From: Advenella alkanexedens
Lineage (GTDB): Bacteria; Pseudomonadota; Gammaproteobacteria; Burkholderiales; Burkholderiaceae_B
Reading direction: 5' to 3'
Length of the DNA stretch: 64,000 nt
Assembly (NCBI RefSeq): GCF_019132845.1
Contig: NZ_JAHSPR010000004.1
Location: 124,001 to 188,000 of the forward strand
The position numbers were made by a program, and so were the translations under genes. The stretch's first letter is position 1; each line of letters opens with the position of its first letter. Positions 1 through 8,866 of the stretch are shown piece by piece. Below the pieces are notes generated by a model that saw nothing but the letters and a program-made list of their open reading frames with translations, was not told where the DNA came from and ran no database searches.

Positions 1-1132
1 AGCTTTTCGCCTGTTCAACAACTACGATACCGGCCAGACTGCCAAAAATTACCATATTGCTTGAAAAACCGGTACCAAGTGCAAGCGCCGCACAAAGTGC
101 ATTCGCATCGGCACCGGCATCCAAATAGGGAACCAGCAACATGACGGTTGGGTTATTGCCCACAATATTGCTTAATGCTGCACCGACTGCATATAAAGAC
201 AGCGGATCATTTAAATCCATGCCCAAGTGCTTCAAATCGGCAAGCAGCGTTTGAGGCAGTCCTGTTGCTGCCATGGCCGCATTGACAATGAACAGCCCCA
301 TAATCAGCAGGATTAAATTTCCATCAACCTCTTTCAATACATCATTCGAGGCAATCTTTCGGTTAATAAGCAAAATACCGGCTGCTGCGAGTGCAACCAG
401 TTCTTGTGGCCAAATATCAATGATAAATAAAACAACAAGGGCAACAGTCACCACGGATGCCTTCAGTGTTTCGATGAGATTGAGTTGGGGTAATGACATG
501 GGTGCATGTGCATGAGAGGCGGATTGTTTGGTTTCCCATTTACCTCTAAACAGAAAACAAATGACACCCCAAACAATAAATAAAGAAATGATGGCAGGCA
601 GGCCAGCCACTTTTAATAGCTCAACAAAAGACACATCAAGTGCTTGCGCGGCAATCATATTCTGCGGGCTACCAATGAGTGTGCCCACGGAACCGGCATT
701 GGCAGCAAAACAAAAGCCAAGTAAAAATGGAATCGGATTCAGGCCACGGACAAGTGTGATGGAAACAAGTAGCGGCGTCATGGCAACAACCACGACATCA
801 TTGGTTAATATGGACGACAGAATACCACTAACCATAATAAAAACGGCGAGCAATTTTGCAGGATTTACATTTAAGGTTGCGACTTTATGGGCAGCCCAGC
901 CATAAAACCCGGACACGGCAAATGCACCAGAGACAATCATTAATCCAAATAATAGACCAATGGTTTTATAATCGATGGCATTCCATGCCGCCTGTGATGA
1001 AATACTTCCGATGGATAGCATGGCAAGTGCACCAACCAGGGCTGATCCGGTACGATCAATTTTAAATCCAGGTAATTTGCCAAACCCCATGGCAACATAA
1101 ACCGATAAAAAAATTAAAAGGGTTAAATCCAT
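1..1132 (-). CDS. SLC13/ArsB-type anion permease, C-terminus cut by window edge
   Basis: Open reading frame entering from the left edge; 377 codons are visible from ATG at 1132 and no stop is reached. The product is almost wholly hydrophobic with repeated membrane segments, typical of the ion transporter (ArsB/NhaD/SLC13) superfamily. Visible features are NDVVVVAMTP near residues 111-120, the glycine-rich loop NAGSVGTLIGSPQN near 145-158, a second-half NNPT element and a final GSLAGIVVVEQA that resembles the ArsB/YbiR ending. A polar linker separates the two halves near residues 180-200. Family members move anions such as arsenite or dicarboxylates across the inner membrane; the substrate cannot be told from sequence. 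It reads away from the downstream tRNA gene. Confidence 0.8.
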   Translation of the reverse strand, partial: MDLTLLIFLSVYVAMGFGKLPGFKIDRTGSALVGALAMLSIGSISSQAAWNAIDYKTIGLLFGLMIVSGAFAVSGFYGWAAHKVATLNVNPAKLLAVFIMVSGILSSILTNDVVVVAMTPLLVSITLVRGLNPIPFLLGFCFAANAGSVGTLIGSPQNMIAAQALDVSFVELLKVAGLPAIISLFIVWGVICFLFRGKWETKQSASHAHAPMSLPQLNLIETLKASVVTVALVVLFIIDIWPQELVALAAAGILLINRKIASNDVLKEVDGNLILLIMGLFIVNAAMAATGLPQTLLADLKHLGMDLNDPLSLYAVGAALSNIVGNNPTVMLLVPYLDAGADANALCAALALGTGFSSNMVIFGSLAGIVVVEQAKS

Positions 1133-1294
1133 GCCTTTATCCTTCAGTACAAAATAAAAAGCCTGCTTGTTAAATACCACAAGCGGATAAGTCACACTAT
1201 AAGTATGATTTTGTGGTTTGATAGTGGATGAGAGCAGGGAGCAGCTAAAAGAGAGGCAAAATCACAACGGCCTCTGCAACTGTAAATTGATTCA

Positions 1295-1330
1295 ATAAAA
1301 AAGGACTTGCCGAAAATACGGAAGTCCTTG
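1295..1330 (-). terminator. Rho-independent terminator of tRNA-fMet
   Basis: On the reverse strand an 8-bp stem (AAGGACTT with AAGTCCTT) extended by CCG/CGG around a short AT loop is followed by a run of six T. It lies just after the CCA end of the tRNA gene. Confidence 0.75.
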
Positions 1331-1337
1331 ATTTATT

Positions 1338-1414
<77 letters not shown>

Positions 1415-1427
1415 TCTGAAGATTTAA

Positions 1428-1457
1428 ATAATAACCCTAAGTGATATAAATAGGCAA
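1428..1457 (-). promoter_or_regulatory. Promoter of tRNA-fMet
   Basis: On the reverse strand a -35-like TTGCCT (1452-1457) and a -10 TATTAT (1428-1433) are separated by 18 bp. Predicted transcription start near 1421, seven bases before the mature tRNA 5' end. Consensus match only. The rest of 1458-1661 is T-rich and I see nothing else in it. Confidence 0.6.
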
Positions 1458-1661
1458 GCCTTTATCGTTAATTTTACAAATATGTTGCAATTTGGTGGTT
1501 TTTTTTATGGTTTTTAGTTGTTTTTTATGAATTTTGGGTTTACGCGTAAAAATCTGTCTTGCATAATCATGAATACACCTTGCTCCATCATTGAACCATG
1601 CTATTCCTACCACTAAAAAACTGAAAACCAGGATACTTCAAGCTAAAAGACAAACGCTGTT

Positions 1662-2684
1662 TCAAGACAAAAGCACCCTGTCTTCTTCCTGCCAATATCC
1701 TTTTTTAATTATCAATACCACGCATGGCGTAATACCGCCACGTTCCTGCGGCGCAATATCCAATGCCTCAAAAGCTGAGCGCTGCTGATGCACGCCATGT
1801 ACATGGTAAAAGCGATTATCACCCACAAACTGCACCACTGCTTTCATTCTTAACAGGGCTGCGCCGTATTTTTCTGCAATGGCATCCAATGCGGTAATAA
1901 AACGCCCTCTTTTGACCGCTTGCTCAAGGGTAAGGGTAATAACATCCACGTCGGTATGACTGGCCACTGGCTTTAACGCTGGCTTTAATGACGCAGAGAC
2001 GGCGGTTTGCCAACGCACCCCAAATGCCGCCAGTTTTTGTTTACCCAACTGCTTCAAGTCTGCCAGAATACCAAAAAAATCTTCCGCCTCTTCAAGCTCC
2101 GGTTTACCAAGCACCGGCACACCCATGACAAGCAACTCAATCCGTTTTTTTAAAGCGGGCACCTTTTCAGGGCATATATCTTCTTTAGACAACAACACCA
2201 CATCGGCCGCCAGCAATTGGCTAAGCCATTCGGGATTGGCTTGCTGTTGCTGTTCTGCATGGCAACTGTCCACCACACATAAGACACCGGCATTGTAAAA
2301 ACGCTCGTTCAGAAAGAAATCATGCTTTAAGGTAAAAACAATGGAAGACGGATCAGCCAGGCCAGAAGTTTCAATAATAACGTGCCTGAATGCAGGAATT
2401 TTCTTTTGCATGGCCAGCATGAACAGCTCACGCAGCGTCTGGCTCAGGTCCGCATGCAGCTGACAGCACAGGCAACCGCCTTCAAGCACTGCAATCTGTG
2501 CACTTAAGTGCCGATATATAAGATGATCCAGCCCGACCTGACCAATTTCGTTAACGATAACGGCCATTTGCCCGGCATCAGGCTGCTTTAACAATTGCCT
2601 GATAAAATGACTCTTACCGCTTCCCAGGAAACCGGTAATCACTGTGACACCTATCCCCTGTTTATCCGTGTTGTTCTGACTCAT
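1662..2684 (-). CDS. CobW/YjiA-type G3E GTPase (metal chaperone family)
   Basis: A 340-residue protein of COG0523. Walker A GFLGSGK is at residues 18-24 and the family metal-binding CxCC motif at 71-74 (CLCC). The N-terminal GTPase domain is followed by a CobW C-terminal domain. Family members insert or deliver zinc, cobalt or other metals to client enzymes in a GTP-dependent way; the metal is not evident and no Zur box or zinc gene is adjacent. Homologues usually begin only a few residues before the first beta strand, so an internal GTG at codon 15, preceded by a GGGGATAGG-like site, is an alternative start. The annotated ATG lies one base from the start of the divergent neighbour. Confidence 0.85.
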   Translation of the reverse strand: MSQNNTDKQGIGVTVITGFLGSGKSHFIRQLLKQPDAGQMAVIVNEIGQVGLDHLIYRHLSAQIAVLEGGCLCCQLHADLSQTLRELFMLAMQKKIPAFRHVIIETSGLADPSSIVFTLKHDFFLNERFYNAGVLCVVDSCHAEQQQQANPEWLSQLLAADVVLLSKEDICPEKVPALKKRIELLVMGVPVLGKPELEEAEDFFGILADLKQLGKQKLAAFGVRWQTAVSASLKPALKPVASHTDVDVITLTLEQAVKRGRFITALDAIAEKYGAALLRMKAVVQFVGDNRFYHVHGVHQQRSAFEALDIAPQERGGITPCVVLIIKKGYWQEEDRVLLS

Positions 2685-2685
2685 T

Positions 2686-3825
2686 ATGTCCCAAAAACTT
2701 CAAATTTCAATACTTGATTCACCCTCAGACCTAAAGGCTGACACCTGGCAGTCATTCTGCCAGAAAAACCCCTTCGCCAGTCCCGATTTCCTGCAAACGC
2801 TGCACACCAGCACCTGTGTTGCTCCCGAGTGCGGATGGTACGCACAGTACCTTTATTTGCAAGACGAACAGCAAACGCCCTTGGGACTGATGCCACTATA
2901 TGTAAAAACCCACTCACGTGGTGAATTTGTTTTTGATATGGCATGGGCCAATGCCTTTGAGCGTCATGGTCTGGCGTATTATCCCAAACTGGTTTGCAGC
3001 ATCCCATTTACCCCGGTTACCGGGCCACGGCTACTGGCCAACAATGCACAACACAAACGGATTCTGGCTGAGCAGGCCATTGAAATTGCCAAAAGAATGG
3101 GAGTTTCTTCCCTTCATATCCTGTTCCCCCACCACGACGATTTAAACATTCTGCGTGAGTGCGGTTATATGATCAGGGAAGATGTACAGTTTCATTGGCA
3201 TAACCCGGGCTATGCCAGTTTTGAGGACTTCCTGAAGCAGCTCAATTACGACAAACGTAAAAAAATCCGTCAGGACCGAAAAAAGGTACTGGCTGCCGGC
3301 GTCAATTTCAGGCATTTGCGTGGGCGAGACATTGAACCGGAAACACTGGATTTTTTTATTTCCTGCTATCAAAACACCTATTACGAACGTGGTCGTGAAC
3401 CCTATCTAAACCGGGAATTTTTCCATGCATACCTGCAAAAATGCCCCGAAAACGTCTTGCTGGTTCTTGCCCTGAAAAACAACCAGCCCATTGCCTGCGC
3501 CCTGAATATTATTGGTGATGATACCGTTTATGGTCGTTATTGGGGTGCGCATGAATTTATTCCAGGCCTGCATTTTGAGACCTGCTACATGCAAGGCATC
3601 GAATTTTGCATCGACAACAAATTCCGTTATTTTGAAGGAGGTGCCCAGGGTGAACATAAGCTGGCCCGTGGTTTGCTGCCAGTTACCACCTATTCAGCAC
3701 ATTGGATTGCCAGAAAAGATTTTGCCGCGGCCATTGAAGCGTTCCTGGACGCTGAGACTCGCCAGGTTGGAAAATATGTTGACATGCTGTCAACACATTC
3801 CCCATTCAGGCAAACAAACGGTTAA
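2686..3825 (+). CDS. COG3146 family (DUF482) GNAT-like acyltransferase
   Basis: A 379-residue protein resembling the COG3146 'peptidogalycan biosynthesis/recognition' family, related to FemAB/GNAT acyltransferases. Recognisable stretches are the N-terminal PFASPDFL element, the conserved middle NYDKRKKIRQDRKKV, and the C-terminal FEGGAQGEHKLARGL characteristic of the family. The start matches the usual family N-terminus, so it is kept despite a poor ribosome-binding site. No signal peptide, so probably cytoplasmic. The exact reaction is not established for this family. It is transcribed divergently from the CobW-type gene with a single base between the ATGs, and converges on phaR. Confidence 0.75.
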   Translation: MSQKLQISILDSPSDLKADTWQSFCQKNPFASPDFLQTLHTSTCVAPECGWYAQYLYLQDEQQTPLGLMPLYVKTHSRGEFVFDMAWANAFERHGLAYYPKLVCSIPFTPVTGPRLLANNAQHKRILAEQAIEIAKRMGVSSLHILFPHHDDLNILRECGYMIREDVQFHWHNPGYASFEDFLKQLNYDKRKKIRQDRKKVLAAGVNFRHLRGRDIEPETLDFFISCYQNTYYERGREPYLNREFFHAYLQKCPENVLLVLALKNNQPIACALNIIGDDTVYGRYWGAHEFIPGLHFETCYMQGIEFCIDNKFRYFEGGAQGEHKLARGLLPVTTYSAHWIARKDFAAAIEAFLDAETRQVGKYVDMLSTHSPFRQTNG

Positions 3826-3848
3826 ATGAGCCAAAGAGCCGGCAAACC

Positions 3849-4409
3849 TTATTTTTTCTCTTTATCTTGCGGTGCGACAAAAGGAAAAACCCCAAACATG
3901 TTTTGAGTCTGGTTTTGCATTTGTTCCTGCATTTGTACAAACAAATTCTTGGATTGTTCTACATAATTACTCATGGCATTATTCAGGACCGGCGCCTGAA
4001 TACTCATGAATTGTGCCCAGGCGTCTGGATTGAACTGGGCACCATACATGTTCTTGGACTGATCGGCCAGGCGTTCCTGGATATCCACAAAAGCCTGCAT
4101 GTTTTTTTCCAGGTATGTACCCATTACCCCCTGCATGGCATTGCCATAGAAACGGATAATATGCTCGAGCATGGTGGAGCTGAACATGGGTACCCCGCCC
4201 CCCTCAAGCTCAAGAATAATTTGCAGCAAAATACTTCGGGTAATGTCTTCACCGGTTTTGGCATCCAGCACTTGAAACTTGACATTATCAAGCACCAGTT
4301 TCCTGACATCGGCCAGGGTAATATAAGTACTGGATTCAGTGTCGTAAAGCCGGCGATTGGGGTATTTTTTAATAATGCGTGTTTGACCGGTTTCGGATGA
4401 ATTTATCAT
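3849..4409 (-). CDS. phaR: Polyhydroxyalkanoate synthesis repressor PhaR
   Basis: A 186-residue DNA-binding regulator that senses PHB granules. The N-terminal PHB/PHA accumulation regulator DNA-binding domain (KKYPNRRLYDTESSTYITL, about residues 14-32) is diagnostic. It is followed by the PHB-accumulation domain with LEGGGVPMFSS (about 89-99) and a glutamine/methionine-rich tail. Known role: represses phasin (phaP) and its own gene when no polymer is present, and is titrated by granules. It is the last gene of phaC-phaB-phaR on this strand, with a hairpin between it and phaB. No clear Shine-Dalgarno sequence is seen before the ATG, so expression may be low or coupled. Confidence 0.93.
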   Translation of the reverse strand: MINSSETGQTRIIKKYPNRRLYDTESSTYITLADVRKLVLDNVKFQVLDAKTGEDITRSILLQIILELEGGGVPMFSSTMLEHIIRFYGNAMQGVMGTYLEKNMQAFVDIQERLADQSKNMYGAQFNPDAWAQFMSIQAPVLNNAMSNYVEQSKNLFVQMQEQMQNQTQNMFGVFPFVAPQDKEKK

Positions 4410-4435
4410 AATAATTTATAGAAGGAAGTGTACAA

Positions 4436-4455
4436 CCCCACCCCAAAGGGTGGGG
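4436..4455 (-). terminator. GC-rich hairpin between phaB and phaR
   Basis: Perfect 8-bp stem CCCCACCC/GGGTGGGG with a 4-nt loop in the phaB-phaR gap. There is no T run after it on the reverse strand, so it is more likely a partial attenuator or an mRNA-stabilising hairpin than a full terminator. Confidence 0.4.
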
Positions 4456-4462
4456 CAAGGAA

Positions 4463-5200
4463 TTACCCCATATGCAAGCCGCCATTCACCGAAAAGTCGG
4501 CGCCGGTACTGAAGCCGGCATCCTCAGAAGCCAGCCACGCCACCATTGAGGCGATTTCTTCAGGTGTACCCAAGCGACGAACAGGAATGGTACCCACAAT
4601 TTGTTCCAGAATTTCGGGACGAATGGCACGAACCATTTCGGTACCGATGTAACCCGGAGAAACGGTGTTAACCGTTACACCGCGACTGGCCACTTCCTGG
4701 GCCAATGCCATGGTAAAGCCGTGAATACCCGCTTTGGCAGTCGAGTAGTTGGTTTGGCCAAACTGACCTTTCTGACCATTAACAGAACTGATGTTGATAA
4801 TACGTCCCCAACGTTTTTCATACATGTGCTCAATCACCTGTTTGGTGACATTGAACAGACTGTTCAGGTTGGTATCCATGACCACTTTCCAGTCTTCAAG
4901 GCTCATTTTACGAAAAACACCATCACGGGTAATACCGGCGTTATTCACCAGCACATCTACCGGACCATGCTCTTTTTTGACTTTATCAAAAGCGGCAACC
5001 GTTGAATCCCAGTCGGCAACGTTACCTGTAGAAGCAAAAAACTTGTACCCCAATGCGGCTTGCTCGTCGATCCATTTCTGGGCATTTCGGTTAGGCCCGC
5101 AACCCGCAATAACCTTGAAACCTTCTTTGTATAAACGCTGGCATATGGAGGTTCCAATACCACCCATTCCACCTGTTACATATGCAATTTTCTGACTCAT
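4463..5200 (-). CDS. phaB: Acetoacetyl-CoA reductase PhaB
   Basis: A 245-residue short-chain dehydrogenase that reduces acetoacetyl-CoA to (R)-3-hydroxybutyryl-CoA with NADPH, the second step of PHB synthesis. The Rossmann glycine motif TGGMGGIG is at residues 9-16, NNAG at 86-89, and the catalytic triad is Ser139, Tyr152 and Lys156 with correct S-x12-Y-x3-K spacing. The close of the chain (FSTGADFSVNGGLHMG) is that of PhaB/PhbB proteins. A good Shine-Dalgarno GGAG precedes the ATG by 5 nt. It follows phaC on the same strand (42-nt gap). The FabG family is similar, but context and C-terminus favour PhaB. Confidence 0.95.
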   Translation of the reverse strand: MSQKIAYVTGGMGGIGTSICQRLYKEGFKVIAGCGPNRNAQKWIDEQAALGYKFFASTGNVADWDSTVAAFDKVKKEHGPVDVLVNNAGITRDGVFRKMSLEDWKVVMDTNLNSLFNVTKQVIEHMYEKRWGRIINISSVNGQKGQFGQTNYSTAKAGIHGFTMALAQEVASRGVTVNTVSPGYIGTEMVRAIRPEILEQIVGTIPVRRLGTPEEIASMVAWLASEDAGFSTGADFSVNGGLHMG

Positions 5201-5242
5201 AAGATCTCCGGTTTTTTATTGACTCATTTACAAAAATTAATA

Positions 5243-6877
5243 CTATACTGCCTTAACTTTTACATATTTTCCGGGCGCTGGCTCTAACTCAGGGTAAGTA
5301 CCATTACCGGCTGTTTTCTTGGCTCGCACTTTTTTACCGGCATGGGAAGCCAGCCATTCAGACCAGTCTGGCCACCAGCTGCCCTGAACCTGTCTCGTAT
5401 TGTCAAACCATTGACTGCTAACCGGAAACACCTGCTCCGTCTCGGCACTGGAAACCCAGTAATGACGTTTGTTTTTCGCGGGCGGGTTGATGACGCCAGC
5501 AATATGACCTGATGCCCCCAACACAAATCGTTTGGGGCCTTGCAGAATATGCGTGGACGCGTAAGCCGAGTCCCAGGGCACGATATGATCATCTTTGGAC
5601 GCGTAAATGTACACCGGCATATCCAGCAGACCAAGATCTACAGGCGTGCCTGAAATACTGAGGTAATTGGGCTTTTTAAGATTGTTTTCCAGATAAGTGT
5701 TACGGAAATACCAGGTAAAGAAAGGACCCGGCAAATTGGTACCATCGGCATTCCAGTAAAGCAGGTCGAAGGCGGCAGGTGACTGCCCTTTCAGGTAGTT
5801 ATTAACCACATAATTCCAGACCAGCTCATTAGGGCGCAAAAATGAAAATGTCGTTCCCAATTCAGCGGCTGTCAACAAACCGCCTTGTCCCAACTGCTGC
5901 TCACGCAACGAGGCATGTGCCTCATCCACAAATACATCCATGATTCCGGTATGTTCAAAATCAAGGAAAGTGGTTAACAGGGATAAGGCCGCCACTGGAT
6001 CCTGGCCACGTTTGCGCGCAACGGCCAAGGCACACGCCAGCATGGTCCCACCGACACAAAAACCCAGCGCATTGATTTTTTCTTTACCTGAAATATCGGA
6101 CACGACCGAGATGGCTTTTAAAACACCATTCTCAATGTAATCTTCCCAAGTGGCATTTTGAATGTCATCCTTGTCTTCCGGCAAGGGATTGCGCCAGGAC
6201 ACCAGAAATACGGTATGCCCTTGGGCAACGGTATACGCCACCATTGAGTTTTCTGGCTGAAGATCAAGAATATAGTATTTATTAATGCAAGGTGGCACCA
6301 TCAATAAAGGGGTTTCATGTACGGTAGGAGTTTGCGGTTTGTATTGAATAAGCTGGAAGTACGGGTTCTCAAATACCACCGAGCCCTCGGTAATCGCCAG
6401 ATTGCGTCCCACTTCAAAAACCGTTTCATCAGTTTGGGTAATACGCCCTTTTTGCAGGTCATGCATTAGGTTAGCCATACCTTTTTGCAACGACTCACCC
6501 TTGCTTTCCTGAAAAGCTTTCAGGGCATCAGGATTCAAGGCAAAAAAATTGGAGGGTGCAAAAGCGTCCAGCCATTGCGTGATCGAGAACCTTAAACGTT
6601 CGCGACTGGCATCGGGAATCTCCAGTTGCTCAACCCATTTGTTCATCGTGCTGGCTGAAAGCAGATAAAGATGGGCCAATGCGGAAAACTGCGGATTTTG
6701 CTGCCAGGCCTCACTGCTGAAACGACGGTCTTTGACAGGGGGCAGACTTCCCTGGGAGGCCTGCAACATGAGTTGCCTGAAGTTTTCAGTGAACTCCGTT
6801 TGCAATTGCTGGATATGCTCTGGATTGACCATTGGCATCATCCAGGGCATATTTTTTGTAAATTGATCATACTTCAT
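5243..6877 (-). CDS. phaC: Class I poly(R)-hydroxyalkanoate synthase PhaC
   Basis: Polymerises (R)-3-hydroxyacyl-CoA into PHB at the granule surface. 544 residues from the chosen start. The lipase-like box GFCVGG places the catalytic cysteine near residue 274; the partner Asp is in SKDDHIVPW and the His in GASGHIAGVINPP near the C-terminus. The conserved N-terminal PHA synthase domain precedes the alpha/beta hydrolase fold. The frame is open back to 6991, but ATG at 6877 has a GGGGG ribosome-binding site 8 nt upstream and begins a normal class I N-terminus. It heads phaC-phaB-phaR; a phaA thiolase gene, usual between phaC and phaB, is absent. Confidence 0.95.
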   Translation of the reverse strand: MKYDQFTKNMPWMMPMVNPEHIQQLQTEFTENFRQLMLQASQGSLPPVKDRRFSSEAWQQNPQFSALAHLYLLSASTMNKWVEQLEIPDASRERLRFSITQWLDAFAPSNFFALNPDALKAFQESKGESLQKGMANLMHDLQKGRITQTDETVFEVGRNLAITEGSVVFENPYFQLIQYKPQTPTVHETPLLMVPPCINKYYILDLQPENSMVAYTVAQGHTVFLVSWRNPLPEDKDDIQNATWEDYIENGVLKAISVVSDISGKEKINALGFCVGGTMLACALAVARKRGQDPVAALSLLTTFLDFEHTGIMDVFVDEAHASLREQQLGQGGLLTAAELGTTFSFLRPNELVWNYVVNNYLKGQSPAAFDLLYWNADGTNLPGPFFTWYFRNTYLENNLKKPNYLSISGTPVDLGLLDMPVYIYASKDDHIVPWDSAYASTHILQGPKRFVLGASGHIAGVINPPAKNKRHYWVSSAETEQVFPVSSQWFDNTRQVQGSWWPDWSEWLASHAGKKVRAKKTAGNGTYPELEPAPGKYVKVKAV

Positions 6878-7024
6878 CGTTTGCACCCCCTTTTTATTCC
6901 CGAAAAACGTGAACGCGTAAAAAGCGTAACAACGTTTTACTTGCATCAATACCTTTAAGATAAAGGAATAATCAAAGTTATTCAACTTCACAGGGAATAA
7001 CCTTACCTGGGGTGGCGTTCAGAT

Positions 7025-7813
7025 CTATGGTTTTATCTTCCACACAACAGTCACCATCCGTCCCGTCCGACCCTGTCTGCGATATGAAAAAAAACGTTCC
7101 CGATCCGAGAAAGTACAAAATTTGCTTTCCTCAACAGCACTTACACCATTTTCACTTAAGCGATGCACGGCAAGCCCTGACAAATCGGCCAGCCATTTTC
7201 CCTTGTTTTGTGGATGTGGTCGAAAAAACAACGCCTGATTTTTATCACGATTAATAAAAGCGTCATAAACCTCTTGTCCCACCTCAAAAGCCTCAAATCC
7301 AATGGCCGGCCCAACCCATGCCCGAAAACATTTCCGATGGGTTTTGCGTTTCATTTTTTCCAAGGTCTTTTCGAGCACCCCATTAAGCAAACCGCGCCAA
7401 CCGGCATGAGCGGCACCAATCACCTCACCATCCTCCGAAGCCATCACAACCGGCAGGCAATCAGCCGTCATAATGGCCAGTACCCGGTTGCGTTCTGTCG
7501 TCACCGCGGCATCAGCCGTTATGGGCCTGTCTTTTGCGTCAAACAGATCCGCATCATATACATCGGTACCATGCACCTGCTCAAGCCACACCACAGGACC
7601 TGGCAACATACACTGCAACCGGCTTCTATTTTGTTCCACAGCCAGCGGATCATCCCCCGTATGCATCCCCATATTCAGAGAGTCATAGGGCGACTGGCTG
7701 AATCCCCCCTGTCGAGTGGTACAGAAATACTGTACACCGGGCCATTGATGTCCAGTGACCGTTTTGACCAATGCCTGATTTTCATTACAGAACCCCACTT
7801 TCGCATCTGTCAT
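7025..7813 (-). CDS. pgeF: Peptidoglycan editing factor PgeF (YfiH/LACC1 family)
   Basis: A 262-residue cytoplasmic protein of the multicopper polyphenol oxidase-like/purine nucleoside phosphorylase (DUF152) family. Diagnostic features are WLEQVHGT (active-site His), MTADCLPV (Cys) and GAAHAGWRGL (His), which bind zinc. In E. coli PgeF prevents misincorporation of L-Ser for L-Ala in peptidoglycan precursors. The ATG at 7813 overlaps the rluD stop in an ATGA arrangement and has GAAGAGG upstream, so translation is probably coupled; an in-frame ATG at 7831 is less likely. rluD-pgeF next to divergent bamD is a common proteobacterial arrangement. Confidence 0.92.
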   Translation of the reverse strand: MTDAKVGFCNENQALVKTVTGHQWPGVQYFCTTRQGGFSQSPYDSLNMGMHTGDDPLAVEQNRSRLQCMLPGPVVWLEQVHGTDVYDADLFDAKDRPITADAAVTTERNRVLAIMTADCLPVVMASEDGEVIGAAHAGWRGLLNGVLEKTLEKMKRKTHRKCFRAWVGPAIGFEAFEVGQEVYDAFINRDKNQALFFRPHPQNKGKWLADLSGLAVHRLSENGVSAVEESKFCTFSDRERFFSYRRQGRTGRMVTVVWKIKP

Positions 7814-8781
7814 TGTGAAGCCTCTTCCCATTGAATATTGGCAATAACCTGCTGCATGTCTTGCGCCAGCGCAGATTCAAATTCACGCATCGTTTCGGTC
7901 TCAGGATCAATGAATTGCAAACGCCGTGCATGCAACATTTGCCGTTGCGCCCCCGCCCATGGTTTTCCACCGTACAACTCATCGCCCAGAAGCGAATGCC
8001 CGATACTGGACAGGTGCACCCTGATTTGATGCGTCCGTCCGGTTTCCAGTTTGCATCGCACCCATGAAACAGCTTTATCTTCCACCATCCCCGATGCCAG
8101 CAAAGCGTAATGAGTACGAGCTTCTTTAGGCGCAATGGGATTATCGGTGGACATCCTTACCGGTACTTTACGGTCGCGCCCAATCGGGGCATCTATGGTT
8201 CCCTGTGGCATAACCTTGCCCATGACCAGGGCCACATATTCACGCCCCACTGTGCGGGCCTGCAATTGCCGAACCAGATGGGTTTGCGCCTGCTCTGTAC
8301 GGGCAACCACCAAAAGACCCGACGTGTCTTTATCCAGCCGATGAACAATACCGGCACGAGGCACATGCACCAATTCGGGAAAACGGTAAAGCAAACCATT
8401 TAACAGGGTGCCATGCCAATTACCGGCACCCGGATGGGTAACCAACCCGGCAGGCTTTTCAACCACTATCCATTGACTGCTTTCCTCCAAAACGGTAAAT
8501 TCAACCGGTTCTGGCGTAAACGCCAGGCTTTCTTCGGCAACGGGCTCACAGACAGTGATAATGTCACTGGCGCCTACAATCTGCCTGACTTTACCTGGCT
8601 TTTCGTTTACAGTTACATATCCCGACTCTATCCAGGATTGCAATCGGCTTCTTGAATGTTCGGGAATTAATTGTGCCAGTATCTTGTCAAGGCGATCGCC
8701 TTTTACCGAAACGGGCACCCTGAAAATTCGTGGTTCTGTGTCAATAAATTCATCTTGTTGGGAAATTGTGGTATCAGACAT
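7810..8781 (-). CDS. rluD: 23S rRNA pseudouridine synthase RluD
   Basis: A 323-residue RluA-family enzyme that makes pseudouridines in helix 69 of 23S rRNA. An N-terminal S4 RNA-binding domain (about residues 25-85: GDRLDKILAQLIPEHSRSRL) precedes the catalytic domain, where HRLDKDTSG at 147-155 contains the catalytic Asp150. TGRTHQIRVH and LLGDELYGG are further family motifs. Its stop overlaps the start of pgeF by four bases. It is transcribed divergently from bamD across an 85-bp gap. Confidence 0.95.
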   Translation of the reverse strand: MSDTTISQQDEFIDTEPRIFRVPVSVKGDRLDKILAQLIPEHSRSRLQSWIESGYVTVNEKPGKVRQIVGASDIITVCEPVAEESLAFTPEPVEFTVLEESSQWIVVEKPAGLVTHPGAGNWHGTLLNGLLYRFPELVHVPRAGIVHRLDKDTSGLLVVARTEQAQTHLVRQLQARTVGREYVALVMGKVMPQGTIDAPIGRDRKVPVRMSTDNPIAPKEARTHYALLASGMVEDKAVSWVRCKLETGRTHQIRVHLSSIGHSLLGDELYGGKPWAGAQRQMLHARRLQFIDPETETMREFESALAQDMQQVIANIQWEEASQ

Positions 8782-8866
8782 GGATTAATAATCATATAAT
8801 GTTGTGTCGCAATGCTAACATTGTGCAAACCGTTTTGGCCTTTAACTTACTGTAACCCATCTAATT

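Noticed and set aside
273-1065. Forward open frames over the partial permease gene
   Set aside because: The reverse strand encodes a continuous membrane transporter with recognisable motifs; the forward frames are shadows.
1591-1788. Forward open frame of 65 codons overlapping the CobW-type gene end
   Set aside because: Half of it is antisense to the GTPase gene; no ribosome-binding site or recognisable product.
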